Assembly (NCBI RefSeq): GCF_026341775.1
Contig: NZ_JAPEOB010000003.1
Coordinates: forward strand, 1,220,490-1,284,489
DNA from: Streptomyces sp. NBC_00654
Lineage (GTDB): Bacteria > Actinomycetota > Actinomycetes > Streptomycetales > Streptomycetaceae
Length of the DNA: 64,000 nucleotides
Direction: 5' to 3'
A program made the position numbers and the translations under genes. Below, piece by piece: positions 33,858-42,723 of this stretch. Within the stretch, counting starts at the first letter, position 1. Each line of letters begins with the position of its first letter. The notes under the pieces are model-generated. The model was not told the DNA's origin. It ran no database searches and saw nothing but the letters and a program-made list of their open reading frames with translations.

Positions 33858-34991
33858 ATGAGCGGTGAGCCGCGGAGCAGCGAGCCGCAGGGCGGGCGCA
33901 GCGCCCAACTCAAGCACACCGGTCTGCGGCCGGGATGGACCACCGGGGCCTGTGCGACGGCGGCGACGACGGCCGCGTACACGGCACTGCTGACCGGCAC
34001 CTTTCCCGACCCGGTGACCATCACCCTGCCCAGGGGGCAGACGCCCGCGTTCGCGCTGGCGGTGGAGGAGCTGTCGGACGGGCCGGAGCAGGCCGCCATG
34101 GCGGGGGTGGTGAAGGACGCGGGCGACGACCCGGACGTGACGCACGGGGCGCTGGTACGGGCCACGGTACGGAAGCTGCCGCCCGGGTCCGGGGTGGTGT
34201 TCCGGGCGGGGCCGGGCGTGGGCACGGTCACGCTGCCCGGACTGCCGCTCGCGGTCGGGGAGCCCGCGGTGAATCCCGTACCCCGGCAGCTGATGCGCGA
34301 ACACGTCGCCCGGGTGGCGGCGGAGCACGGCGGCACGGGGGATGTGGAGATCACCATCTCCGTGGACCACGGCGAGGAGATCGCCCGTTCCACGTGGAAC
34401 GGGCGGCTCGGCATCCTGGGAGGCCTCTCGATTCTCGGCACGACCGGCGTCGTGGTGCCGTACTCCTGCTCGGCCTGGATCGACTCGATCCGGCGCGGGG
34501 TCGACGTGGCGCTCGCCGCCGGACACACGCATGTGGCGGGCTGCACCGGTTCCACCTCGGAGAAGACCGTGGTGGCCGAGTACGGGCTGCCGGAGATCGC
34601 CCTGCTGGACATGGGGGACTTCGCGGGCGCGGTGCTGAAGTACGTACGCAGGCATCCGGTGGCACGGCTCACGATCTGCGGCGGGTTCGCCAAGCTGTCG
34701 AAGCTCGCGGCCGGGCATCTGGACCTGCACTCCGCCCGCTCCCAGGTCGACAAGGGGTTCCTCGCCGAACTGGCCCGCCACGGCGGCGCGGACGAGTCCC
34801 TGGCGGCGGAGGTCGCGGTCGCCAACACGGGGCTGGCGGCACTCCGCCTGTGCGAGGCGGCGGGCGTCCCGCTCGGCGACCTGGTGGCGGCCCGCGCCCG
34901 CGACGAGGCCCTGGCGGTGCTGCGGGGCGCGCCGGTCGCGGTCGACGTGATCTGCATCGACCGGGCGGGGGCGGTGGTGGGCCGGGCGTAG
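33858..34991 (+). CDS. cbiD: Cobalt-precorrin-5B C1-methyltransferase (CbiD)
   Basis: SAM-dependent methyltransferase of 377 residues that methylates C1 with loss of the extruded carbon unit in the CbiD branch. Motifs: LRPGWTTGACATAATTAAY at the N-terminus, STWNGRLGILGGLSILGTTG (residue repeat typical of CbiD) and GCTGSTSEKTV. ATG 33858 follows GCGAGG by six bases; an in-frame ATG at 33840 has no ribosome site because that stretch carries the cobK site on the other strand. It is divergent from cobK with 35 bases between starts. Confidence 0.93.
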   Translation: MSGEPRSSEPQGGRSAQLKHTGLRPGWTTGACATAATTAAYTALLTGTFPDPVTITLPRGQTPAFALAVEELSDGPEQAAMAGVVKDAGDDPDVTHGALVRATVRKLPPGSGVVFRAGPGVGTVTLPGLPLAVGEPAVNPVPRQLMREHVARVAAEHGGTGDVEITISVDHGEEIARSTWNGRLGILGGLSILGTTGVVVPYSCSAWIDSIRRGVDVALAAGHTHVAGCTGSTSEKTVVAEYGLPEIALLDMGDFAGAVLKYVRRHPVARLTICGGFAKLSKLAAGHLDLHSARSQVDKGFLAELARHGGADESLAAEVAVANTGLAALRLCEAAGVPLGDLVAARARDEALAVLRGAPVAVDVICIDRAGAVVGRA

Positions 34992-35018
34992 GCCCACCAC
35001 GGCTGAAGGCGGCCCCGG

Positions 35019-36116
35019 TCACGTGCTGAAGGTGGCCCCGGAGGCGGCAGCGGCGAGCCGCGCCCGCCACCCGCCCGGGTCCTGCCCGGCGTCCACGGCC
35101 GCCGCCGCGTCCCCCACGAGGTCGACGCCGAGGTCGGCGGCCCTTCTGGCGGCCCAGTGCGCCCAGGCGGCGGCCTGTTGGCACTCCGGGCACTCGGTCT
35201 CGCCCGCCATGGACCGGAAGACGTGCTCGGGCCCGGGTCCCCGGCAGGTGATCAACGGGGGAACGTACCGGGGAGCGACGGGCCGAGGGAGCGAGGCCTC
35301 GGGACACGCGGCACCCGTAGCCCCAGCGGCACCTGCGGCTCCCGCTGGGACGGCAGGGACGGCAGGGACGGCAGGAGCGTGGCGCTCCCCCTCGGGCAGC
35401 TTCTGCACCAGCCGGTGCCGGAGGAACCCCACGGCGGACCGGACCCCGCCGGGTGGCAGATCACTGGTCAGTACGCGCCTGAGCTCACCGCCGGAGATCC
35501 CGCGCCGCAGCCATTCGACAGCCTGCCCGACGAGAGCACGGGCCTCGGCGACACCGAGATGCAGATCGCGATGGGAGTGCCGTAGCGAGAGCAACACCCC
35601 TTCGGCCTCGGCCTCTTCGGGCAGCGGGTCGTGAACGCCGCTTTCCGCGTCGGTCGCTTCGGTGGGTGGGTGGGATGTGTTCTTCTCCCGTTCTTCGTCT
35701 ACCGGTAGTTGACGGCCGCTTGTCCGAGGGGTCGGTTGGCCGACGGTCGGAAACTGCGTACTCGGAGGCATCCCGACATCGACACCCGCCTCCCACCACA
35801 CGGCGAGGGCATCCGCGTCGGTCAACGGAACGTTGGAGAAGAGCTGATGGGTGATCCACAGCCCCCGCTCCCCGGCGACCCGCCGCTCATGAACGAACCC
35901 AAGGGTGACGAGCTGTTCCTTGGCCCTCTGGAACGCGCGACCCTTGAGACCCAGCTTCCGCGCGTGCTCGCTGAGCGGCAGATGCGTCCGGTCGTCGGGG
36001 AGCCCCTGGATGTACAGGAGGAGGATCTTCGCGTCGCTGCAAAGACCCGGATGACGCACGATGTCGTGCGAAGCCTTCGTGTAGCACCGAACCGGCGCGA
36101 TAGCATGCCAAAGCAT
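35019..36116 (-). CDS. Helix-turn-helix protein of unknown function
   Basis: A 365-residue protein widespread in this genus. The N-terminal 110 residues look like a winged helix (HDIVRHPGLCSDAKILLLYI, LSEHARKLGL, AFQRAKEQLVTLGFVHERRV). The middle is low-complexity and the C-terminal part has a CPECQ pair preceded by another cysteine, with an Ala/Val/Pro repeat (PAVPAVPAVP) from a GGGACGGCA DNA repeat. The start at 36116 gives LWHAIAPVRCYTK; the upstream in-frame extension is unsupported. It could be a regulator or a plasmid-replication-like initiator remnant. It converges with cbiD and marks the left edge of the insert in the cobalamin locus. Confidence 0.65.
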   Translation of the reverse strand: MLWHAIAPVRCYTKASHDIVRHPGLCSDAKILLLYIQGLPDDRTHLPLSEHARKLGLKGRAFQRAKEQLVTLGFVHERRVAGERGLWITHQLFSNVPLTDADALAVWWEAGVDVGMPPSTQFPTVGQPTPRTSGRQLPVDEEREKNTSHPPTEATDAESGVHDPLPEEAEAEGVLLSLRHSHRDLHLGVAEARALVGQAVEWLRRGISGGELRRVLTSDLPPGGVRSAVGFLRHRLVQKLPEGERHAPAVPAVPAVPAGAAGAAGATGAACPEASLPRPVAPRYVPPLITCRGPGPEHVFRSMAGETECPECQQAAAWAHWAARRAADLGVDLVGDAAAAVDAGQDPGGWRARLAAAASGATFST

Positions 36117-36373
36117 CCTGGTGGACTCTGGTTTCCACTCGTGGGTGAAGGCCTCCGGACCGGTGCTGATACACCACCGGGGGCCGCCCCATGTGCGCGT
36201 ACGCACAGAGGGTGATGACGCGATCACGGTACCGCAGCCGAGAGTGCGTTGCGGACAATCCGCTCAACACCCCGCGCCTGCCTGCCTGTCACAGGAAATA
36301 TCCACCTGCCCTGCGGCGGCGGACGCCCAGAGTTGTTGAGCATGCGGGACTTGGGTCAGCCCGTCGTACTCCG

Positions 36374-36958
36374 TCAGCGGAGGTAGGTGCGCTGCCATTC
36401 CGCGAGGGACATCGTCTGAGCGGCCTCGGCGAGCTGAAGAGCAGAGGGGGTCTTGAGCTTCGCCCTGGTCGAGTCCACCCATTCCTGGGCGGCCGGATAG
36501 CCCTGTTGGAGATATTCGAGGCCCTGGATCATGCACTCCAGCTTGTCGGCGTCGTGGGCGACGAGTACTTCGAGGGAGTCGCTGTTCTCGTACTCGTGGA
36601 CGATGGCCTTGATGCCTTCGGCAACGGACGGGTGGGCGTCGGCGACCTGGTCAGCGGTGACCTGCTCGTTCTTCGCGACGTCGATGTAGCGACGGCCGAT
36701 CCAGGGGATGTCGCCGATGCGGGTTTCCTGGGTGTCGTGGAAGGTGGCAAGGAGAGCGACCCTCGCAGGGTCGGCGCCTTCCATCATCGCCAGTACCGCA
36801 CCGATCACCGCAGTGCGCCAGGAATGCTCGGCGATCGTTTCGGGGTCCTTGACCCCGGCGATCCACCAGCCACTGCGCTTGCCGCGCTTGAGGGCGCCCA
36901 TTTCCAGCATGTACCCAACGGTGCCCGTGTCGTTGGCGGCGTTGTCGGTGTCGGTCAT
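36374..36958 (-). CDS. HD-domain phosphohydrolase (YfbR/HDDC2-like)
   Basis: A 194-residue HD-superfamily protein with metal ligands in order: H in AEHSW, HD in FHDTQE and D in AHDADKLE. Such proteins are 5'-deoxynucleotidases or related phosphohydrolases. ATG 36958 is preceded by GGAGGGG. It lies 22 bases downstream of an XRE regulator gene and is probably in its operon, so it may act in the nucleotide or nucleotide-sugar chemistry of the divergent cluster. Confidence 0.88.
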   Translation of the reverse strand: MTDTDNAANDTGTVGYMLEMGALKRGKRSGWWIAGVKDPETIAEHSWRTAVIGAVLAMMEGADPARVALLATFHDTQETRIGDIPWIGRRYIDVAKNEQVTADQVADAHPSVAEGIKAIVHEYENSDSLEVLVAHDADKLECMIQGLEYLQQGYPAAQEWVDSTRAKLKTPSALQLAEAAQTMSLAEWQRTYLR

Positions 36959-36980
36959 GCCATCCCCTCCAGCAGTTTGA

Positions 36981-38114
36981 TCAGGTGTGCAAGGTCAGAC
37001 CGTAATGCACGGACTCCATCTCGCGCCGGGTCTGCGAAGAGATTGAATCGCCATCCAGGAGGGTTGTGACCTGCTGGGCAAGAGCGCGGTTCAGGTGCGG
37101 GTCGGCTGCGAGGAGCCCGCGGCGCGATGCGAGTAAGGCCCAGACCGTGTGGGCGTTGAGGTCGATGCAGGCCAGGTCGGGGGAGAGCCGGTCTGCGAGT
37201 TTCCGCAGCAGGGCAAGGCCGTCCCAAGTGGTGTCGGAGCGATCGATCATGAAGGTGTCGTCGGGCCGGGGAAGTTGGTCAATGCCCAACCAGTAGGCCC
37301 AGTAGTTGAGATTCGCGACCTCTCCGGTTTCATCACCCATGCCGTTTTGGATGAACGCATACAGCGGTTCCCTGTCGCCGTGACGGGTGAGAGATGCGGC
37401 GACAGACCGGGTATCGGCCCAGTGGGGTGTCCATCCGGACCGGGGGCCGGGATTGTGGCGACGCATGTCGGCGAGCCAGGCCCTGGTGTCGTGGGCGGTG
37501 TCGTACGAGCAGAGGTAGAGCGCCTGGCGTCGGAGGAGTGCGCCATCTTCGCCCACATGATCGGCGAGTTCGGCAGCGCGCCGCATGTGGTCGTAGAAGG
37601 CGAGACGGTCGGTCGGGGCGAGGAGGGGTGAGGAACGAGAGGGTCCCCGCCTCTTGGGCGCTTCAGGGGTGGGTAGGGCTGCCGGCTGGGTGCCGTTCAG
37701 CGCCCAAGCCAGCATGTGGGTGGTGTTGCGTGTGAACACCCATCCAGCAAGCGGATGTTGGGAAACCACAAGTGCTGGTGGCCCGGACAAAGCATGGGCA
37801 ATCACCGCGTCGGCATCAACGGCCTCATCAAGAAGCATCAGCATCAATGAGGGTGCGCCGAGTCGTAGCAGTGTGCGTGAAATCGCACGCAGGTTCCCAG
37901 CGTGCGTCGAGGTAAGTGGGCGGCGGCCCGACTCCCAGCCCTGAACTGTGGTTGTGTCCACGCCTAGAGCCTCAGCGAGTTCTCCCTGAGTGCGCGGGAC
38001 CTGTTCTCGTATGACCTTGAAAAGGTGGCCGGTGACCGCGCCTTCGCGAGATCGGCGGACAGGACTGCACCCAGTCAGTGTTGTGTGGGTGACTCTGCTG
38101 CCTTCTGCGGCCAT
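36981..38114 (-). CDS. XRE-family transcriptional regulator
   Basis: A 377-residue regulator. Residues about 35-90 form a Cro/CI-type helix-turn-helix (TQGELAEALGVDTTTVQGWE, SGRRPLTSTH), followed by a long helical domain that probably senses a ligand or oligomerises. ATG 38114 is chosen for its strong GGGGAGG at 5-11 bases. The divergent gene cluster starts 345 bases away, suggesting that this protein controls it. Confidence 0.85.
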   Translation of the reverse strand: MAAEGSRVTHTTLTGCSPVRRSREGAVTGHLFKVIREQVPRTQGELAEALGVDTTTVQGWESGRRPLTSTHAGNLRAISRTLLRLGAPSLMLMLLDEAVDADAVIAHALSGPPALVVSQHPLAGWVFTRNTTHMLAWALNGTQPAALPTPEAPKRRGPSRSSPLLAPTDRLAFYDHMRRAAELADHVGEDGALLRRQALYLCSYDTAHDTRAWLADMRRHNPGPRSGWTPHWADTRSVAASLTRHGDREPLYAFIQNGMGDETGEVANLNYWAYWLGIDQLPRPDDTFMIDRSDTTWDGLALLRKLADRLSPDLACIDLNAHTVWALLASRRGLLAADPHLNRALAQQVTTLLDGDSISSQTRREMESVHYGLTLHT

Positions 38115-38459
38115 GACGCCTCCCCTTGGGATTTGTGCCTGCTCCAACTCGTACCCACAGTCAGTCCCTTCGTGACGCCAGCTTGCGTAGGTTGAAGTCA
38201 CGGCTCGGGGGCTTCTGGAAGGCCCCGAGCGTACCGAGAATGCGGTTGCTACGACCGGCATCCGTCATGACGGCATATGTAGTCACGACGAACCACTCTT
38301 GGAGAAAGGCGGGCGGGCCTTAGGGCTGAGCCGCCAGTGAGGGGTACCAGTGAAAGTCCTCGCAATGGACACGCAGAGAACCGACTCCCTCCCTTTCGCT
38401 CGCCTGAGGGAGGCGCAGTACAGCGTGACTTTGACGCCTACTCCGGCTGGAGGAAAGCA
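38115..38459. promoter_or_regulatory. 345-base divergent promoter region of the sugar-type cluster
   Basis: It separates the leftward XRE/HD operon from the rightward cluster. A CGTCATGACG palindrome occurs at 38264-38273, followed by CATATGTAGTC, and could be a regulator site. Short frames here show no coding character. Confidence 0.45.
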
Positions 38460-38960
38460 GTGATACTGCCCATGTTTCCTCCGGCGAGCTTGATCGGACC
38501 TGTCGATCGTGAAGAGTCGGCGACCAGCAGGGCACATGGCTGCTACGGGGCTCCACAAAGGCACGTCCAGCGGTACGTGGCCAACATGGCCAGGACGCCA
38601 TATCAGGTCGGGGACCAGCGGCGGGCGGTAGGAGCAGTGCTTCGGCAGTGGGGTACCGACGGCGATGCCCTGGACTCGGTGGCCCTGGTCGTGAGCGAGC
38701 TGTTGTCGAATGCCGTGCTGTACGGCGAGTGCGGGTCGATCGGTCTGTCCGTCGTTCACAGCCCGGTCGACGGCTGGGTTCTGGTCGAGGTGAACGATCA
38801 CACTCCCTGCCCGCGACCCGAGCCGCCCCCAGCCGGGCCTGACCAGGAGGGCGGCCGGGGCTTGTTCTTGGTCAAGACCCTGTCCGAAGACTGGGGTACC
38901 GGCGCGGGCGGCGCTCTGACCTGGTGCAGGGTGACGACTGCCGCTGGCGGCGTCCGGTGA
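38460..38960 (+). CDS. ATP-binding regulatory protein (HATPase, anti-sigma-factor-like)
   Basis: A 166-residue HATPase_c protein with the N-box VVSELLSNAVLYG and a G-box GGRGLFLVKTLSEDWG. Similar small proteins in Streptomyces are serine kinases or anti-sigma regulators related to RsbW. GTG 38460 is preferred because GGAGG lies 6 bases upstream. It heads a co-directional series running to 43898 and shares one base with the next start. Confidence 0.85.
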   Translation: MILPMFPPASLIGPVDREESATSRAHGCYGAPQRHVQRYVANMARTPYQVGDQRRAVGAVLRQWGTDGDALDSVALVVSELLSNAVLYGECGSIGLSVVHSPVDGWVLVEVNDHTPCPRPEPPPAGPDQEGGRGLFLVKTLSEDWGTGAGGALTWCRVTTAAGGVR

Positions 38961-39382
38961 TGCAGGCCCTCTCCGTGCCGCGAAGGAACGCCCTGGCTGG
39001 GCAACCGGCCTTCGGTCCTGCGGACGACAGCACGCAGACGCAGGAGCGTGTACCGGCCGCGTTGCGGACGGCGCTGTGGCCGCTTCCCGAAGCGGTTCTG
39101 GACGGGATCTTCGAGGATCTGAACCTGGTCCTCGACGGATCTCCCGACGAAGATGACGCCGGTCTTCTCCACCGAACGCGGGGAACCCTCCTCAGCCTTG
39201 TCGCTGCCGTGGCTCACGGCGGCCTCACCGCCCAGGGAGCCACCGACACCCTCGCCATGGCCCGCAGCCTTGCGCAAGCGGCTCCTCCCGGCGACCCCTC
39301 GACTTCACGGGCCCGGCAGCGCCGGACAGCACTGGCGGTGTTGGCGCTCCTCGAAGTGCTGGAACCCGAGCCCCTCCCCTGA
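38960..39382 (+). CDS. Hypothetical protein
   Basis: A 140-residue protein without recognised domains, largely alpha-helical by composition (VPAALRTALWPLPEAVLDGI, LALLEVLEPEPLP). ATG 38960 overlaps the preceding TGA, so it is translationally coupled to the HATPase gene and probably functions with it. It could be a partner protein for the kinase-like protein. Confidence 0.7.
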   Translation: MQALSVPRRNALAGQPAFGPADDSTQTQERVPAALRTALWPLPEAVLDGIFEDLNLVLDGSPDEDDAGLLHRTRGTLLSLVAAVAHGGLTAQGATDTLAMARSLAQAAPPGDPSTSRARQRRTALAVLALLEVLEPEPLP

Positions 39383-39473
39383 CCTCCGGGGCTGTCCCGT
39401 TCCGTTGCTGTCCACGCCGGAACGGTCGTACACGGACGTCTCCACTCGAAACTCGAAACGCGAACGGAGCCTT

Positions 39474-40001
39474 ATGAGGCCGCATCCCATCAGCGTGATC
39501 ACACCGCCCGCGTGCCGCATCGGCGGGCTGGCGTGGATCCCCAACGAGCGCGGAGAGGTCCTGACCGTCTGCGCGAACTACGGTGCCAAGAAGGGCTTCC
39601 ACCAGCTTCCGGGCGGTCATGCCGGAGAGCACCAGTCGAACCTGGCGGCCATGGTCACGCACGTTCGGCGGGAGACCGGTGTCGACCCCGAGCCGGTCCG
39701 CCTGCTGGGAACGGACTGGGTCCCGCACAACGCCGAGGTACCGGCGGCCATGGGACAGAACTTCATCTACCTCTGCGCGGGCATCGCTGCGGACGCAGAG
39801 ATCGTGCTCCCGTCGACGGCGGACGACGAGGAGCCGGAGCTCTCCGGCTACCTCTGGCAGACGCCCGAGACGGCCCGCAGCACCATGCGGGCGTACCAGC
39901 TCCGCCGCTTCCTCGGCCTCTGGAATGCATGGCGGGACAACACGACCGTAACCCTGCACAGCGGCCGTGCTGCTCTGGCCATGTCACGGGAGGCGTCGTG
40001 A
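39474..40001 (+). CDS. Nudix-fold protein with degenerate Nudix box
   Basis: A 175-residue protein with overall Nudix character (GGLAWIPNERGEVLTVCANY, FHQLPGGHAG). The Nudix box is altered: the REUxEE metal-binding element reads THVRRE, so two of three key acidic positions are H63 and R66 and only E67 remains, and the Gx5E position is Q54. It may bind but not hydrolyse a nucleotide derivative. ATG 39474 follows CGGAGCC. The stop overlaps the next GTG. Confidence 0.7.
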   Translation: MRPHPISVITPPACRIGGLAWIPNERGEVLTVCANYGAKKGFHQLPGGHAGEHQSNLAAMVTHVRRETGVDPEPVRLLGTDWVPHNAEVPAAMGQNFIYLCAGIAADAEIVLPSTADDEEPELSGYLWQTPETARSTMRAYQLRRFLGLWNAWRDNTTVTLHSGRAALAMSREAS

Positions 40002-40588
40002 CGTCTGCCGGAGTTCCCGCCGACGAAGTCGATCCGGTGGGCGTGATGACGAAGCTGGAATCGGTGCTGAACGCCGCCGGGATCAAGCTTCCCGGTCTCC
40101 GGCCCGACGCACGGGGGCTGGTGGAACTGGGCTCCGTCGTTCCCGCTACGGCGACCGCGCTGACCCGGGAACTCCGTGGTGGCCTCGCCAGGGAGTACGA
40201 GACGGCGGAAGCGGTCCGTCAGGCAGCGGCCGCAGCGGGTCTCAGGATGCAGCCGCCCATGGTCGTCAGACGTCGAGTGCACCTCGGCGACATCGAGCTG
40301 GACACAGCCGAGAGCCTCGATGACCTCCTGAGCCCTGCCGGTACGAGCCCGGCGGACTCTGCCGATGAGCCGGACCGGACGGCAGATCCGGAACAGGTGG
40401 CCGCCCGCCTGATTGCGCGGCTCCGGGAGGTGACAGGCGGCGGCTTCCTCAACGCCACGTTCTTCGGACGCTGCCCACGCTGCGGAGGACACGAACTCAT
40501 CGAACTGGACTCGGTCACCCCGGACCAGGCACTCGCCTTCGCCCACGCTGTCGCCACAGCGGCATCCGAACCCGCGCCCGCGAACTGA
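39998..40588 (+). CDS. Hypothetical protein with CPRCGG zinc-ribbon-like motif
   Basis: A 196-residue protein. A helical N-terminal part (LVELGSVVPATATALTREL) leads to a C-terminal segment with CPRCGGHE, which could bind zinc only with partners elsewhere. The GTG at 39998 overlaps the preceding stop (GTGA) and follows GGGAGG. It is coupled to the Nudix-like gene and so probably part of the same pathway. No family recognised. Confidence 0.7.
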   Translation: MTSAGVPADEVDPVGVMTKLESVLNAAGIKLPGLRPDARGLVELGSVVPATATALTRELRGGLAREYETAEAVRQAAAAAGLRMQPPMVVRRRVHLGDIELDTAESLDDLLSPAGTSPADSADEPDRTADPEQVAARLIARLREVTGGGFLNATFFGRCPRCGGHELIELDSVTPDQALAFAHAVATAASEPAPAN

Positions 40589-40622
40589 CCGCACTGCCCA
40601 GCAGACCAAAGAGGTCACAGCA

Positions 40623-41651
40623 ATGAAGGATTCACGCTTACAGAAGCTCGACGGAGCTCGTGTACTCGTCACAGGAGGAGGGGGACTCGTCGGCAGCCGC
40701 ATCGTCGCGCTGCTGAAGGCGAGCGGTGCTCGCGCGAGCGTCCTGGACCGGTTCGACGCATACCCGCACTCGGTCCGGGGGTTGTTCGACGTCGATGTGA
40801 ACGCCCACAAGGTGGTGTTCGGCGACGTGAGGGAAGCAGCGACCGTCCGGTGGCTGGTTCAGCAGGCCGACTACGTGATCCATGCCGCCGCCTACGCGGA
40901 TGTCGCCGCATGCACCCGCGAGCCCGAGGTCGCGTTCGCGGCGAACCTCCAGGGCACGCAGACCGTGTTGCAGGAAACGCTGCGGTCACCGGTGAAGCGG
41001 CTGGTATTCGTGTCATCCGCCTCCGTCTACGGCAACGGACGCGGGGACGGTGTCCAAGAGTTCACCGAAAGCCAGCCGCTGGTGCCGATCTCCGTCTACG
41101 CCAACACCAAACTGTGGGGCGAGCATCAGGCCCGGCTGATGCTCGGAGGTTCTGACAGGGAGTTCGCGGTACTGCGGTACTTCTCCGTGTACGGCGACCC
41201 ACAGGTTCCGAAGCCGGGGTCGCATTCGTGGATGGTGCCGTGGCTTTCCATGTCGGCCCAGATCGGCCTTCCGATGCGTCTCAACGGGGGCGGCCGACAG
41301 GTGCGGGACATGGTGCACGTCGATGACATCGCCCATGCCACGGTGCTGGCACTCGTCGCCGAAGGTGCTGTGAGCCAGACGATCAACGTGGGCTCCGGGA
41401 AGGCGACTTCGGTCCGTGAAATCGCCGAAATGGTCGCCCGCCACTACCCGGCGGCCAGCCTCGTTGATGCCCCTCTGCCGGAAGGCGACCCGCTCGGCGG
41501 CTACGCGGACACCCGCAGGTCCCGTGACCTTCTCGGCTGGGCGCCGGCCGTGACGCTGGAGGAGGGCGTAGACCGCTACGTCGCCTGGCTCAAAGCCAGT
41601 CCGGATGTGGTGCCCGACTGGATGCTTCCCGTGCCCGCCCTCACTGCCTGA
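40623..41651 (+). CDS. SDR-family NAD(P)-dependent epimerase/dehydratase 1
   Basis: A 342-residue extended short-chain dehydrogenase with the Rossmann motif LVTGGGGLVGSRI, catalytic Ser in FVSSASVYG and Tyr-x-x-x-Lys in VYANTKLWGE. Such enzymes epimerise, dehydrate or reduce NDP-sugars. The ATG at 40623 follows AGAGGTCACAGCA. It is the first of two SDR genes followed by a DegT aminotransferase. Confidence 0.92.
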   Translation: MKDSRLQKLDGARVLVTGGGGLVGSRIVALLKASGARASVLDRFDAYPHSVRGLFDVDVNAHKVVFGDVREAATVRWLVQQADYVIHAAAYADVAACTREPEVAFAANLQGTQTVLQETLRSPVKRLVFVSSASVYGNGRGDGVQEFTESQPLVPISVYANTKLWGEHQARLMLGGSDREFAVLRYFSVYGDPQVPKPGSHSWMVPWLSMSAQIGLPMRLNGGGRQVRDMVHVDDIAHATVLALVAEGAVSQTINVGSGKATSVREIAEMVARHYPAASLVDAPLPEGDPLGGYADTRRSRDLLGWAPAVTLEEGVDRYVAWLKASPDVVPDWMLPVPALTA

Positions 41652-41667
41652 CCCGAAGGAGAGCACC

Positions 41668-42723
41668 ATGCATGTTGTCCTGCTGGGCGGAGCCGGGTAC
41701 ATCGGCTCCGTCGCTGCTGAACACCTGGTGAGTTATGGCCACGACCTGACGGTGGTCGACGGTTTGATCTACACCCGTGACGGCGACCCGACCAGTCTTC
41801 TGCCCGCTGGGGCGGCCTTCACCCAAGGCGATCTGCGGGACCCCGTGGTTCTGCGGGAGGCCCTGGCCGGTGCGGATGTGGTCGTCCACCTCGGCGGTCT
41901 GGTCGGCGAGCCCGCCTGTGCGCGGGATGAGCGGCTTGCGGTAGAGCTGAACTACGCGGCGCCGATACTCGCTGCGGACGCCGCTGTGCGGGCGGGTGTC
42001 GGGCGGTATGTGTTCTTCTCCTCGTGCAGCGTCTACGGCAGTCATGAGGGAACCGTCGACGAGAGCACGACGCCGAACCCACTGGGCATCTACGCCCGGA
42101 CGAAGGTGTTGGCGGAAAGGCGCCTTCCCGAGGTCCTGGGCGGCATCCCCACCACGATCCTGCGACTGGCGACCGTCCATGGGCGGTCGCCGCGCCAGCG
42201 CCTGGACTCCGTCGTCAACCGCATGGCCTCGCGGGCCGTGGCCGACGGTCGCATTCCTCTCAACGGCGGCGGCCAGCGTCGCCCTCTCGTGCACGTCAAC
42301 GATGTTGTGCGTGTCCTGGCCCAGGCCCTGACAATGCCCGGCAACCACGTTTGGAACGTTGGCAGTGACCAGGAGAACCACACCATCGGCGACATTGCCA
42401 GGACCGTCGCGGATGCCGTCCCCGGGGCTTTGATCGACTACGGCCCCGAGCTCGATGAGGCTGACGCGCGCGACTACGCCGTGTCCTTCGCACGCCTGCG
42501 GGAGGCACTGCCCGGTGTCTGCTCCACCACGCTGAAACAAGGGGTGGAGGAGATCGCCAGGGCCGTCGCGAACGGCACCTTGGGGAACCCTGCCGAGGCG
42601 CAGTACGACAACCACGCCGGCCTGTGTGCCGCAGTTGCAGATGACCGGGTGGCCGTGCTCGGCACACCGGACTGTGACCGCCTGCACGCCGAGTACCAGG
42701 ACGTTTTCGGGGGCGGCCGATGA
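41668..42723 (+). CDS. SDR-family NAD(P)-dependent epimerase/dehydratase 2
   Basis: A 351-residue extended SDR with VVLLGGAGYIGSVAAEHL and catalytic FFSSCSVYGS plus YARTK. It is a paralogue-like partner of the previous gene in fold, not in detailed sequence. ATG 41668 follows GAAGGAG. The stop overlaps the aminotransferase ATG by four bases (ATGA). It probably acts on an NDP-sugar, with a keto intermediate passed to the aminotransferase. Confidence 0.92.
   Translation: MHVVLLGGAGYIGSVAAEHLVSYGHDLTVVDGLIYTRDGDPTSLLPAGAAFTQGDLRDPVVLREALAGADVVVHLGGLVGEPACARDERLAVELNYAAPILAADAAVRAGVGRYVFFSSCSVYGSHEGTVDESTTPNPLGIYARTKVLAERRLPEVLGGIPTTILRLATVHGRSPRQRLDSVVNRMASRAVADGRIPLNGGGQRRPLVHVNDVVRVLAQALTMPGNHVWNVGSDQENHTIGDIARTVADAVPGALIDYGPELDEADARDYAVSFARLREALPGVCSTTLKQGVEEIARAVANGTLGNPAEAQYDNHAGLCAAVADDRVAVLGTPDCDRLHAEYQDVFGGGR

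Noticed and set aside
30827..34957. A 1376-residue leftward open frame across cobHIJ, cobK and cbiD
   Set aside because: It is a shadow of several well-identified genes and includes incoherent low-complexity sequence.
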